Assembly: GCF_037975245.1 (NCBI RefSeq)
Contig: NC_092566.1
Coordinates: forward strand, 3,160,001-3,224,000
From: Apostichopus japonicus
Taxonomy: Eukaryota > Echinodermata > Holothuroidea > Aspidochirotida > Stichopodidae
DNA: 64,000 nucleotides
Direction of reading: 5' to 3'
Shown here one piece after another: positions 36,588 through 48,100 of this stretch (position 1 is its first letter; every line of letters starts with the position of its first letter). Under the pieces are notes generated by a model. The model ran no database searches. It saw only the letters and a program-made list of their open reading frames with translations, and was not told where the DNA came from. A program made the translations under genes and the position numbers.

Positions 36588-36745
36588 CAGGGATGAGCCA
36601 TGGGGTAAAAAAAATCACAGAACAAAAATTGCGGTATAGGCTCTAGTTTGCGTATGCTACAGTGTGTTAGGATAATAGTTTTTGTCCCCGAGATAGAAGA
36701 GAAATCACGGATATTCCGAGAATTGGCGGAAAAAGTTCATGCCTG
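36588..36745. mobile_element. 158-bp MITE, second copy
   Basis: It starts CAGGGATGAGCC, ends GTTCATGCCTG, and is flanked by TGTTTT on both sides (36,582-36,587 and 36,746-36,751). Its interior matches the copy at 26,277-26,440 along its whole length, with a few substitutions and short deletions. Confidence 0.92.
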
Positions 36746-37059
36746 TGTTTTGATCATTGAGGGACAGATGTAGCAGATCATATTTTAACGTATTTTTTTC
36801 TCTCCTTTGATGGCCGAGTGCGATGCAACCATTCAGACTCTAGCAACTTCAATTCACAATGCAGCACTAGATCAGAAACTTTCCTTCCCTTTGATGTGTT
36901 ATGGGTTGGGGGAAGGGGGAGAGAGGGAACCTGAAATTTAAAGGATGCTAAGGATCATTAAAATCCCACTATTACTCCCCCCCCCCCAATCATGCATGTT
37001 GAACTCCATCCAGTTTCAAAGTCTGATTTGTAGTGTACAAACTCGGATCACAGCCCATA

Positions 37060-37430
37060 ATTTGATCCCTGTGATAGACTGGGATCAATAGAGGATCAGT
37101 TCCCTGGCTCCGTGTTAAATCTGTAATGTAAACGCAGCTCTGGGTTTAACCCGGGTTCATCTATGACCTATTACTTCCATTGTTATTTTGATACATGCTT
37201 GACTTAGCTCAACAGTAGTAGGCATTAATAGCAACTCTATACATCACACAGATCATGGATTCACCCATTTTATTCAACATACTGTTCGCTGATCGTAAGA
37301 GCAGGGTCTGATAACCTAGCAGTGGGCTCTAATTTAAATGAGCGGAGGTTCCAAATCATTTGAACTATTGTTTTAATGTTCAACAATGCGAGTGGGCGGG
37401 CTAGCTGATCCGTAATGTAAACATGGCCAC
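37060..37430 (+). repeat. Family C dispersed repeat
   Basis: It shares GTAATGTAAACGCAGCTC, the palindromic GGGTTTAACCCGGGTT, TAGGCATTAATAGCAACTC, ACACAGATCATGG and GAGCAGGGTCT in order with 58,440-58,850, and part of this with 34,199. The class is unknown. A TGATCCGTAATGTAAACATGGCC word near its end repeats the start of the motif. Confidence 0.6.
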
Positions 37431-37764
37431 TTTCATATTCACCTAATTAGTACATCAATGATCAAAGCAATACATACTACGAATGTAAATTTCGTAGAGA
37501 GGTGCGATTCTCTTCCTGACTGTAATAACACCATCTTGGTTCATAAATTATGTAATCGTCCTCCTAATTGACACAATTTTCCCCGAAAACCGAGGTGGCA
37601 AGATGGATACCTAATTGAACAGATAACTAACTTGACACAATCTCACGTAAACAATGAAGCAACACATTGTTGTCAAAGAGGTTTGCACAAGAAATAAATT
37701 ATGGAATTTTCAATTAATCGTAAATTTCCGAGAACTTAAAATAAGTATGAAATACAGTATGTTC

Positions 37765-38990
37765 TTGCTTGGTATGGTCAATGCCCTGCTAACCTCTATA
37801 TGTGTAATGCCATTCATAAATATAGAGTATCATCTTGTTTGATATTGTCAATGCTATGTATGTCACACACTGTAATTGAAGAATAAAGAATATGTGTTTG
37901 TTTGGTATGGTCAATGTCCTTCATATCTCTTTAAGTGTTATGTCATTCATAGATAGAAAATCATCTTGTTTGATACTGTCCATGCTATGTATGTCACTCA
38001 CTGTAATTCAAGAATACAGAATACGTTTTTCTTTGGTATGGTCAATGTCCTCCATATATCTCTTTAAGTGTTATGTCGTTCATAGATATAGTATATCATC
38101 TTGTATGGTTTTGTTAATGCTATGTATGTCACACACTGTAATTCAAGAATACAGAATACATTTTTGTTGGGTGTGGTCAATGCCCTGCAAACCTCTTTAA
38201 ATGTAATGTCATTCATAGAATATCATCTTGTTTGATACTGTCAATGCTATGTATGTCACTCACTGTAATTGAAGAATACAGAATATGATTTTATTTGGTA
38301 TGGTCAATGTCCTCCATATATCTCTTTAAGTGTAACTCAGTACAGATTTTATCTTGTCTGATATGGTATACAGTATACATGTATGTCACTTAATGTAATT
38401 CAAGAATACAGAATATGTGTTTCTGCTTGGTATGAGGTGAATAATTTCATCCAGTATCGCAAAATGCTAAGCATAACAGTGAGATTGCTATAACAAGTCC
38501 AGAGATGTCCAAGCAGTTTCTCACACAGGAAATGATAAAACTTACTGGTTTATATATTTACGAGTGACCCGCTTACCTGTCTCCCCACAACATTAGCACC
38601 TCATTCTACCGTGTCCTAGTATGTCCTGGTAATCTTTTAACACTGTGCACCCTCAGTGACCGGTCCCTTCTGGTCAATGCCCTTCCTTCTCATTCTACCA
38701 TCCAAAGTGTTTACACATACGAACCAATATATACATATTATTAGAAACAAAATGCACAGACTTGAAAACTGCTACACAAAGTTTGTACTTATAAAATTTT
38801 CCCTGGTATGGTCAATGTCCTGCATACCTCTTAATTTAATAGTGAAGTGTCAAGATTGTAGAATATTTTCTGCTTTGATATTGTAAATGCTATGAATGCC
38901 TTAATATTTGTCACAAGTACAGAGTATTATTCTGGTTAAATATGCTCAATGTGGTGCCTGTGTGTACCTCTGTAAATTCCCACAGGCTTG
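37765..38990 (+). repeat. ~131-bp tandem array, interrupted
   Basis: GGTATGGTCAATG-type starts occur at 37,771, 37,903, 38,034, 38,170 and 38,297, with a partial at 38,429. The unit includes CTCTTTAAGTGTTATGTCATTCATAG, TCATCTTGTTTGATACTGTC and CACTGTAATTCAAGAATACA. After the family A insertion at 38,541-38,720 the array resumes as degraded units from 38,805. The partial Met-Phe-Gly-Met-Val-Asn frames across it come from the repeat. Confidence 0.9.
38541..38720 (-). mobile_element. Family A left arm inserted in the tandem array
   Basis: AAACTTACTGGTTTATATAT, ACGAGTGACCCGCTTACCTG and TCTCCCCACAACATTAGCAC continue to CATTCTACCATCCAAAGTGT. The match to the reverse complement of the right arm at 56,240-56,406 is close, so this copy is relatively young. 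The rest of the element is missing. Confidence 0.85.
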
Positions 38991-40883
38991 CTTCTACTGA
39001 AAAACATCACAAATTAAAAAATGCTAGTAATTCTTACCCATGCAAAATAACATCACAAAAGAGTCGATTGTATCTCGTTCATAAAAATGACATCACCTGA
39101 AAGGTAAAAGAGAAAAAAAATCATTAAAAATTTTAACATTTATTAAAAATTAGGAAATATGTAAACAAACCTCAGAGCCACTGCAACCAACAATAATGTA
39201 ATAACATAAAAGGGTGTGAAGACTCGCGCAAAAAGAAACGTCTAATGCCGGTAATCTGACCTAGTTTTCGAATGAGGTGTAACAGAAGTGTTAGACACCA
39301 CCATCGATCCCAGAAAATATACACACAGCTTGCTACCGTCGGTAATTAGACACTAGTGTACAGTCAGTACATACAGCTGCGGTCAATACCCACAGCACAG
39401 TGTATAAAAGATACAGCGATGGACATCTCAGGTCCAGCTAAAGATAACAAGGTATCACGTTTCATTACTGTCTGCATTTTGAAGCGACACGAACAAAACG
39501 AATTTGCAAGCAACAGGAAGTTAACTTTTTCAGATGGCCGCATGCAGTTTGGGGCGAGTCTTCAATACCTTTAAGACATTAACTTATATGAAAGAACTCT
39601 CTGTGAGATTGAAACTTTATGTCTCTCTGGTCCACCTCCAAAGATAATGGTATGAGCCAAAGACAGTAAAAGGAGGCAATATGAACTTGAATGTCTATCT
39701 TGTACACATTTCCTTCACTTTATTACCACATACAGTACTACTGTAGATTGGTAAATATGTCAAAGCCTATTCATTTCCACAATTTTATTCAAGAAAAAAA
39801 AGAGCTGTAAAATCAAACGAAATCATTCCCTGTGGGTTTTAATAAAAAATAGCAGAAAACTGTTTATCAATATCCAGATATAAATTTTCTCAATCAGTCT
39901 TTGGTAACTCATTTATTTTATTGATAACTAGAAAAAAAAATTCAACAGAGTAGAGTTCTTTGTTTACTTTTGTTTATAATTTTCGGTTTTTAGTTTTGTT
40001 ATAAATGACAGGGAATCGAAACACTCAAGCCTTGACTTAGTAACCTGGCCACAGAAATGATTCATACCGAACCAGCCCAGCCCGCTGAATATTTCAGTTT
40101 CTAAAGTATCTCTCTGTCACAAATCTGTGACATTAAACAGAAATCGTAATCGTACCGCTCGTGACTGTACGGGTCGAAGCAGCGCATCTCTCGCATCTTT
40201 GTTTGCTCAACGTTTTCGACTCATTCATCTTGGCTTAAGAGATTTATGCATCCTTATAATGGTGCTTCCATTTGTAACTCACTCATGTAGCACTAAATAC
40301 ACAAGGATTATGCAAACAGTAATGAGACAATTTTTTGGCTGTCGTCGATAACCAACGAATCAACCATGCATTGAATGAAGTACTTGATAATATACATGTT
40401 AACAAGCTGATACATATTTGCTGTGCATTTTGCAAGCAACAGGCAGTATATGTATCCTACACATGCCACAGATGAGAAGTAGACTGCCCAGACAAACACT
40501 GAAGCTGGACGGTTGTTGTGGGAAGTTGCTTACAAAGTTCCACACTATACATATAAACACCTAACGAAATATTGTCCTGTTTGAGAAACAATTTCTTGAA
40601 GCCATGCAGCCATGAGATAAATATATATATATGTCAAGACTGGAAAATAATATTTGTCTTTTAGATCGATAGTCCTACTTGTCAGGAACTTCATGACCAC
40701 TGTGAAAATAAATCATCAAATGTTCAGCTTTAAAATTCTCCAGATTTTCTTTTGAAATCTTAAAAGGGTTCGATCTAGTACAAGAAAACTCTAACGAGTT
40801 GTAATAAAGAATCCAATTTAACTCCACCATGTATAGTACTTTCAATTCTTATCTCAAGCTGTCAACTTCCCACATCCACCATT
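38991..40883. other. Unassigned sequence with a promoter-like patch
   Basis: Near 39,402 TATAAAAG is followed 10 bases later by ATGGACATCTCAGGTCCAGC and AACAAGGTATCA, but the ATG lies too close to the TATA for a normal start. An (AT)n run lies at 40,621-40,632. Frames at 39,356-39,574 and 40,127-40,351 show no known domain. Confidence 0.35.
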
Positions 40884-40928
40884 TCCTCCTCCTCCTCCTC
40901 CTCCTCCTCCTCCTCCTCTTCCTCCTCC
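40884..40928 (+). repeat. (CCT)n microsatellite
   Basis: About eleven uninterrupted CCT triplets followed by an imperfect tail. Confidence 0.95.
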
Positions 40929-42899
40929 ACCTATTCCTTTCCCCCCCTTCCCCACCCCTCGAAGAAAAAGGACTAATCATTATGAATTTCATTATGAAAT
41001 CATTATGACACCACACACACTATGTATATCTACTGTTCATCTACAGTAGGCTCACTCATACTCAAGTTTACAACCAATGCTGATCGACTTACTATATCAT
41101 AGAGTGCCACACAATAAATGATTGATCTCAATAGAAATCAATGATAAGTCATGCATAATGAATTATAACCAATGTTGAGCATTGTACTATGTTTATGATT
41201 AAATAACTGAAAGTGGAAATCAATGTCAAAAACTGAAACAGAAATTTAATTCCAGAATACGAAAGTACTTCTGAGGTTATCCATGACATACTTTGTCGAT
41301 ACATTCAAGAATCTGACATGTTGCTCAAATTTCTCTTCTTGAGGATAGAGTATTGTATTTTACCCAGGTTGTCAAAATTCTGCAAACCTCTGTTGACCCT
41401 TTGACCTCCATCAAAAACAATAGGCTAAATTAATTCATGTGGGCAACCACATAATACACTTGTGTATGCCATTATGATTCTAAACTTTACAAAATCGTTA
41501 TTAAAAATAAAAGATCTATGTGTCAGATATTTCTTATAAGGTTTACGTATAGCATGAGTTCTCCATAGGCAACCCACAGGCCCATATGGCTAATGAAAGA
41601 TTTCAGTCTAGCCTAACACAGGGTATGTGGGTTCTAAGCTTAGGCTTAAGCAGCCTATCACTTTGTTCAATCTAGGTACAGTGAGATTTTGTCTCTAGGG
41701 TCTAGCCTCTTGCCTATATAAACCAGTTTCACTCTGGCCCTCTTAGAAAACTAATTGATTACCCCAGCTGAACACGTTTGAAAATATCTTTGAAACCCAA
41801 TCGGAATTAAAAGGAAAATAAACAGACATGGCAGAAATATAGCAACGAACTAACAAATTTCAATTGGACAAGAAGCTGCTTGAAGATGTGAAAGTAACGG
41901 TTATTCAACCTAACCATCGCTTTTGGTCTTTGTGATAGAGACACTTTCAAGAGATGAATAAATGCACCCTCAAAACAGCTAAAGACAAATCTCATTCTAA
42001 TTGGGAGTCTGTATCACAGTTTAAATGTTGCTTCGCACAGCAGACTGATGACTTGAACAAGTCTAAATACGATGCCGATTGGATCTTTCTCTCCTACGGT
42101 GTATATAATGAAAGCTTAGTCTTGCTCATGAGCTTCCTCCAAATGCTAGAACCCACTAGGAATATCCAATTATCAAAATGATACTGACGTAAAATGTTCC
42201 GAATAATCATTCTTTAAAAAAAAAGGGGGAGAGCTAGTTTTGACACCTAATTGTCTGGATTTGTTGCAAGTCTTGGTTTTCTCTGAGAATAACACACTCT
42301 TGAATGACAGATTTGGCAGGTACGTCCTAGAGCTTTAATCCCCTCGAAGACTGCGATCGGTAATTATAGACAGAGTATGAAGGCGACTTGGATAGACATT
42401 GCGCCTTGCCACGTTACATCCATCTTGTGTGGGGGGGGGGGGTTGAAAAGGCGATAAATACATCCAGACTGTAAGATGATACTATGTAAACTACGTCAGT
42501 ACTATTACAGTGACGATGGATTTGCACGACGGCAGCGAAAATTGTCAAATGTAACGCTATGAATCAAGTCGCACATTTTCAGGAATCTATCTGTTGCTCT
42601 GTTAATAAAATAAACAGATTTCACGTACAGTCAAATCAATTAGTTATCCTATACATTCGTACAACCACGATACACTGCGACTCATGCGAAAATAGGAATC
42701 TTCACAAAGTCCACAGAGACACGTTCGATAATTACTGACGGACCAATCTATCCAACGACTGTCTGTATATGGACCCACTAATTTGTTTTCCCTTCATCTT
42801 CTTTTAACTCTTGCCTCACATTTACAACAGCGAGTTAAGTATGTGTTTGACTATTAACGTCATTCTAAACATGAAGCTTAACACTCAGGTTACTGTAAT
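40929..42899. other. Unassigned sequence
   Basis: A run of about 14 G lies at 42,429-42,442. A 75-codon plus frame (41,954-42,181) has no known relative. Confidence 0.4.
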
Positions 42900-42930
42900 C
42901 ATGGAGCTATAATCTGTTTATAGCTCCATG
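42900..42930. repeat. Perfect short hairpin with TCTG at its centre
   Basis: CATGGAGCTATAA and TTATAGCTCCATG pair perfectly over 13 bases around TCTGT. It follows the same plan as the hairpin at 10,589. The changes in the stem are compensated on both sides (GGT/ACC there, GCT/AGC here). Confidence 0.9.
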
Positions 42931-43699
42931 CTGTCATGTAGAATACTAGCTTAATGTCAATACTAGCTTAATGTCAATAAGAACAAACTGTTGATTGAAA
43001 AACTGGCAGGACTCACAAGGAGCATTTGAAGGCTAACAGGACTTTTATGCTGCCTAGAATGAAAGAACATCACACGCCATCCAAACAGCCTGTGTTTGAT
43101 AATGCACCTACACTGTCCGTACAGTGGAATATATGCTGATGTCACAAAGACCGAGGTATTTGTTCTGTTCTGATTCTAAATGAGGATCTAACCAGCTGAA
43201 GTCAAAGATGATAGCCTATTAAAAATATTAAACCATATGACATCGATGGATGCTGAAAGAAACGAACAAAACAAATTTCCAAGAAAAGTTGTTACTATAG
43301 AAACAGTTTAATACAATTACAACTCCTAATAATCGAAGGAAAATGCTGTCTTATCATAGTTTTTTTTTTGTGATTGAGATGAAGCTGACACAGTTCCTTT
43401 AAATATTAAAGATGCATTAAAAGTGTCTTCCATCACACAAAATACTCAAACTGAACACAAAACGTTTCTGCTTGGTTGTGTTTGCAATCTTCACTTATGC
43501 AGTGCTAGTAAGTGAAAGAAGACGGAGCTTTATAGAGACTTACTTGTAGGTCCACAAAAACTTCAAAGACATTAACTTAGAAACGAGAGGACATTGACAA
43601 AGAGGTGTCAGAATGCACAGCAAAACGCAAAAAGTAGTTGTCTAAAATCACAAGCGATAATTTTGGGGAAAAACATGTGTAGTAACTTCCGGGTGGTAG

Positions 43700-44026
43700 A
43701 TACGTGAGGAATTAGTGGGCGTTGCCCAGGGAGCGAGGGCGCAGTGATAAAACGTTTCCAAATGTGTAGTTAGGTAGATAGGAAAGTGCAATTGTGGAGT
43801 GGGAGACAGGTAAGAGAGGAGCCAAGTAAATCCAAAATTACCAATTGTAACCTGCTGTAGGTAGACTGGGGTGCAAATGTACTGGGGGAAAGGTGGAAGT
43901 TGGCAGTGTCCCCAAAAGTGGGATATAGAGGGCACTCCGCTAAGCTGTTACCAATATCATAGGCTATAGGTAAATGTGAGTGCTTATGTTGTTTAGAGAC
44001 AGGTAAGTGAGGAGCCAAGTGAATTA
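43700..44026 (+). mobile_element. Two family A right arms in tandem
   Basis: The first (to 43,840) has GCCCAGGGAGCGAGGGCGCA, TAGGTAGATAGGAAAGTGCA, GGGAGACAGGTAAGAGAGGA and GTAAATCCAAAATTACC, of the second subfamily. The next, from 43,855, ends GAGACAGGTAAGTGAGGAGC at 44,015. A plus-strand copy of the subfamily's left end is absent. Confidence 0.75.
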
Positions 44027-46319
44027 TCACAATGCAAAAAAAGAAAAAGAACATTATCTTAAATATTTTGAAATTACTCCATTCACCTATAGAAGTTATT
44101 TTCTATATCATTTTTCTTCATTTTTTTGTTCTCAACCATTCAAGGGAAAGTTGAGGTATTTGAAACATTAGTTGCACCAACTTTAATTCACCAAAAATGC
44201 TCCAGGATCGATGAAGTTAAACTTCAAAAATTAAATTTGTTGGACTTTCCATGTACAATTATATGTTGAATTGAGTGATTAAAATACCCTTAGTCAGTAT
44301 GCCAAATTTTACACCCAAAACTTAAAATACAAATTTTGTAACATCTCTATGTAAATCAAGAATGAATGCAGCTATTTAGTTTGAAAAACCTTCATTATAA
44401 ATAGGATGAGTTCAATCTTTGGATAAATTTAGTAGGTTACTTGCATAATTCTAACAGCACCTGGTACAATCTACCTGCCAGATGTATAGCTACGTATATA
44501 TGCCCTCGTAAAGCTGGGTAAATTTTAACGCATAAATGTTTTAATATGAACATGCTTCAATGATAACCAGAGAAGAGCACAATAATAATAATAATGAAAG
44601 TAATATTTGAGACATAAATCACTTAGCCTGGAATAATAACTGAAATTGCTTACTTTATTTCCTCACACAAAAAAATATATATAAAAAATATTAAAAAGTT
44701 AAATTTAATGTGTTGCACATAGAGCAGTACATCTTTAGGGAGACACAAAATAAAGAGAAAAATAATAATAATAAAAGTAGTAAAATAAAAATAAAAATAA
44801 TAGCTTCACTGGTACTTCTGTAAAATAAAAATCTGAAGGTCAATTAAAAGATTGTGCTATGAGCATCACATCTGCAACGAGACAGAAGTAATGAAAAAAA
44901 AAAAACAAGGAAAAAGAAAGTAATTAGACAAACGCCTACAATATTTATAGAAATCAATGTTTCCAACACAAAAGAAGAGAAAGGTGTTTTTTTTCCCCCT
45001 CTCTCTCTCTCTCTCTTAATGTTCTGTACATAAAACTATCAAGATATACAAAATTAATATTAAAATGGACAATTCAAAGTACATAAAACACATTTTCCAA
45101 GGTTAATGCTGAAGAGACATGCTGCCAAAAAAACAAAAAAAAATTAACGAGTTTAAGAGCGTTCAAATACAAGAAAATTAAAACATAAAACAAGCAGTAA
45201 CCATTTATGAAATAGTGCAACAAATTTACTTACTGGTGATCTTAAAGTGCCATTCAACAGGAGGCGATTATATTGTTTTATGAATAAAAATCCACTTGTT
45301 ACATTGATGTGTATATAATATCCTACGATTAACAGATCCTGCTGGATTGTGTAGCTGTTAGTGAAGAAGATGGAGCGGAGTAGAAACGGAACACACCTGC
45401 TCCTTGATCACCACGACTACGTAACCGGCTCTCGCTGCAAAATCTCACCATGCATGCATACAGCCAGCCAGCCAGCAAAAACCCTAATTAGGAGCACATC
45501 CATACAGCAACACAACACAATGTTTTTTCGTTTACCAAAAAGGAATGGGATTTCTTTGGGAAAATGAGTGATACATCGTGTCAACGAGTCTTAGATTATT
45601 CCACTTTGCAGAAGAGGGGGTGTGCATAAATACGCACGGAGTGATCACGTTTTACGGCTTCGATGTTTGTGAACAGAGAGTGAATCTACGTGTATCTAGA
45701 TATACAAGCTTATACTTCAGTCACGAACTGTGAACATTGTTTGACAAGTTATTTCATTACTTTCCGTAGGAAATGTTTTATGTCTTTCACTTTCGTAGTC
45801 TTGAATTTTGTTTTTAATTTTCCTTTATATTTTAAGTTTACAGTACTTTCCCTTGGCTGGTTACAAATGAAATATTGTCCAATGTAATGAACATGTATAG
45901 TTTATTGTACTGTTCTATCATGGTAAAGTGATTAATTTTGTAGCTGAATTGGTACATACACTTAAAGGGATCGTAGATATACTGTGCCACATTAACAGGA
46001 AAATTTAATTGCAGTATTAAAGGGTGACATGTGATACCATGAGGTGCAGAGGGGGTAGCTCCAAGCAGATTGAGTCAAGGGGCTTCTTCTTTCATACAGT
46101 ATGTTTTCCCAATTATACAGACAAGTTTGTCAATTAATGTGTACTGAGGTACATGGTGGCCTGCTTAAGCAGAGTATTAGCCAGAAAAGAGCTAGCTAGG
46201 AATAAACAAATGTACAGCCTTAATTTTGAAGGACTAAGGGTCAAGGAGGAGGGTAGTGGGGATGGGGAACATGCCACTCCTCTTTGCCACATTTTATTTT
46301 TTATAATTTAGACTTGACA
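44027..46319. other. Unassigned AT-rich sequence with simple repeats
   Basis: (AAT)n or (AATA)n patches lie at 44,580-44,597 and 44,760-44,800, and (CT)n at 44,998-45,017. A GCCAGCCAGCCAGC run lies at 45,463-45,477. No exon supported. Confidence 0.5.
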
Positions 46320-46870
46320 GCAGACTTGTACAGTTAAGAGTACAACAGCCTAAGTAACTCTTACGAGTAGCGATTTTCCCCTTGGTGTGAGTATTAAGTA
46401 CAAGTACAAGGTTTTAAGTATGAGTACATGCAGGGATGTAGTCAGAAATTTGAAAGGGGGGGTGGGAGCAGAATTGTAAAAGGGGCACTTCTCACATAGG
46501 GAGCATTATTACACTGCACGGAGCGCCATGATGTACAAAGTAAGTTTTTGCCCAAAATGCCTCCCACGTTGCAGGAAATAAACAATAATAAGAGTATTGT
46601 ATTACATACCAACCAGACACACTTTCTGGGGAAAGATTGAGAAGGGTCGCTTAGCTTCCTTAAGCCTGAAAAGAGGCTTTAATGACATTTCCTGAATTAA
46701 GTTAAATTTGATTTTTTTTCAAGGTATACTTAAGGGGGGGATGCGATCCCATTGCCCCCCCCCCGGCTACGTCCCTGAGTACATGTCATTTTGCACCAGT
46801 TCCTGTGCTTCTATTTATTATATGAGTACAAATTAGTCCATTAAGTTGAGTACCCACACACATTGTTACT
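46320..46870 (+). repeat. Family B dispersed repeat, split by a MITE
   Basis: The left part has CTTACGAGTAGCG, CCCCTTGGTGTGAGTATTAA and GTACAAGTACAAGG. The right part, from 46,778, has GAGTACAAATTAG and TTGAGTACCC. The two are separated exactly at the hAT-type insertion. Confidence 0.65.
46431..46777. mobile_element. 347-bp hAT-type MITE with 8-bp target duplication
   Basis: The ends CAGGGATGTAGTC and GGCTACGTCCCTG are inverted repeats with two mismatches in 13. AGTACATG stands directly on both sides (46,423-46,430 and 46,778-46,785). Eight-base duplications and CA...TG ends are the hallmark of hAT transposons, and the CAGGG-CGTAGCC end type is widespread in animals. The inside holds G-runs near the left end and C-runs near the right, and no coding frame. 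Confidence 0.95.
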
Positions 46871-47664
46871 ATGCTAGTATATGGACTCACTATGTACTCT
46901 GCTTGACAGAGGTACATTATCATGATGACTGAGACTAATTGTAAGAGCTTTTATGCAAATTAGGTATTCAAATCTTATTCTAATTGTCTCCATCCTATCC
47001 TGCTGGTTTTCATTATTATAGTCATCTAGTTAGTATCATATAAGATCCATCTACATAGATAGCTCACTGGCTACACTAAGCCATGTCACTTAAATCATCA
47101 GCATTGGCCCCAAATTTGAAGCACTCTAGAAAATAAGAAAAAATCATTTCAAGTAGTTTTATGGAACGTTTTGATTTTCCTAATTATTTTCAGCCATGGA
47201 GGAGTATTCAATTAGACGATTATATTAATAATTCAATCCTATTCAATACAAATTTACTTCTCATATTATCGTTTAGAAGAAAACATAAAACACAGTTACA
47301 GTAGAGACATACTGTAGCACAATATGAAGGGCACTAGAAAACGGAATTACTGTTAACGAGGCTAAAGTGACCATAAAGAAAAATACAAAGAGAAAGAAGC
47401 TTCAATTTGACAAAGATATTGACAGATTACAGAAGAGAAAGAGAAAGTCCGAATTAAATATGTCTCAGTCAGGAAGAATGTTATCATTATTTGAGATTCT
47501 AGCATATATATCGCTATAACAATACTGATGACCATTATCACGTCATTATTTACACTGTTGGCCAATAAGGAAATTCATTTTTTCAACGACGGCCACATGG
47601 TTCAATTACTCGTCGGGTGTGATAGCTTCAACTGTGACATTGATAATTATAAATGTATACTGAT
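46871..47664. other. Unassigned sequence
   Basis: No repeat or exon seen. Confidence 0.4.
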
Positions 47665-48100
47665 CAAGGGGGGGGGGGGAGGGTGGGATGGGGGTGTCAG
47701 TGAGGGTGCCATGAAAAACTGTTAGAGTCTTGTTGTAAGCTAGGTGGGATCAGAGTGCCCATGTATAGGAGACTGGTAGGGTGGAATGGGGTGAACTTTG
47801 TAATTCTCAAGAGTAGGAGTTTTACAAATAAACAGGTTCCATCCTTCGTGTCGGATAGTGTTCAAAGACCTACCAGGTCAAGTAACTCACATATATACTC
47901 ACATATACTCACACATACACACATACTCACACGATATATACAGATCTCATGCCATGGTTACAGGTTCTTGAAAAGTAAAAGGGATGCTTTTACATGGCAA
48001 ATGGAGTACAGTGTTGAAAGGCTACCAGTTCATTCTAGGCATGGTACAAAGAGAGTGCTAAGGTTGTGGGGAGACAGGTAAGCGAGGATCGAAGTAAATA
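47665..48100 (+). mobile_element. Family A, rearranged copy
   Basis: A G9 run leads into GGGTGTCAGTGAGGGTGCCA and a diverged arm. After an ACTCACATATACTC-type simple repeat (47,886-47,940), a second arm (CAGTGTTGAAAGGCTACCAG, GTGGGGAGACAGGTAAGCGA) ends at GAAGTAAATA. The copies on either side of the simple repeat point the same way. Confidence 0.7.

Noticed and set aside
39402-39451. TATAAAAG promoter followed by a short first exon ending AACAAG|GTATCA
   Set aside because: The ATG is within ~17 bases of the TATA, so transcription would start after it; the donor is weak.
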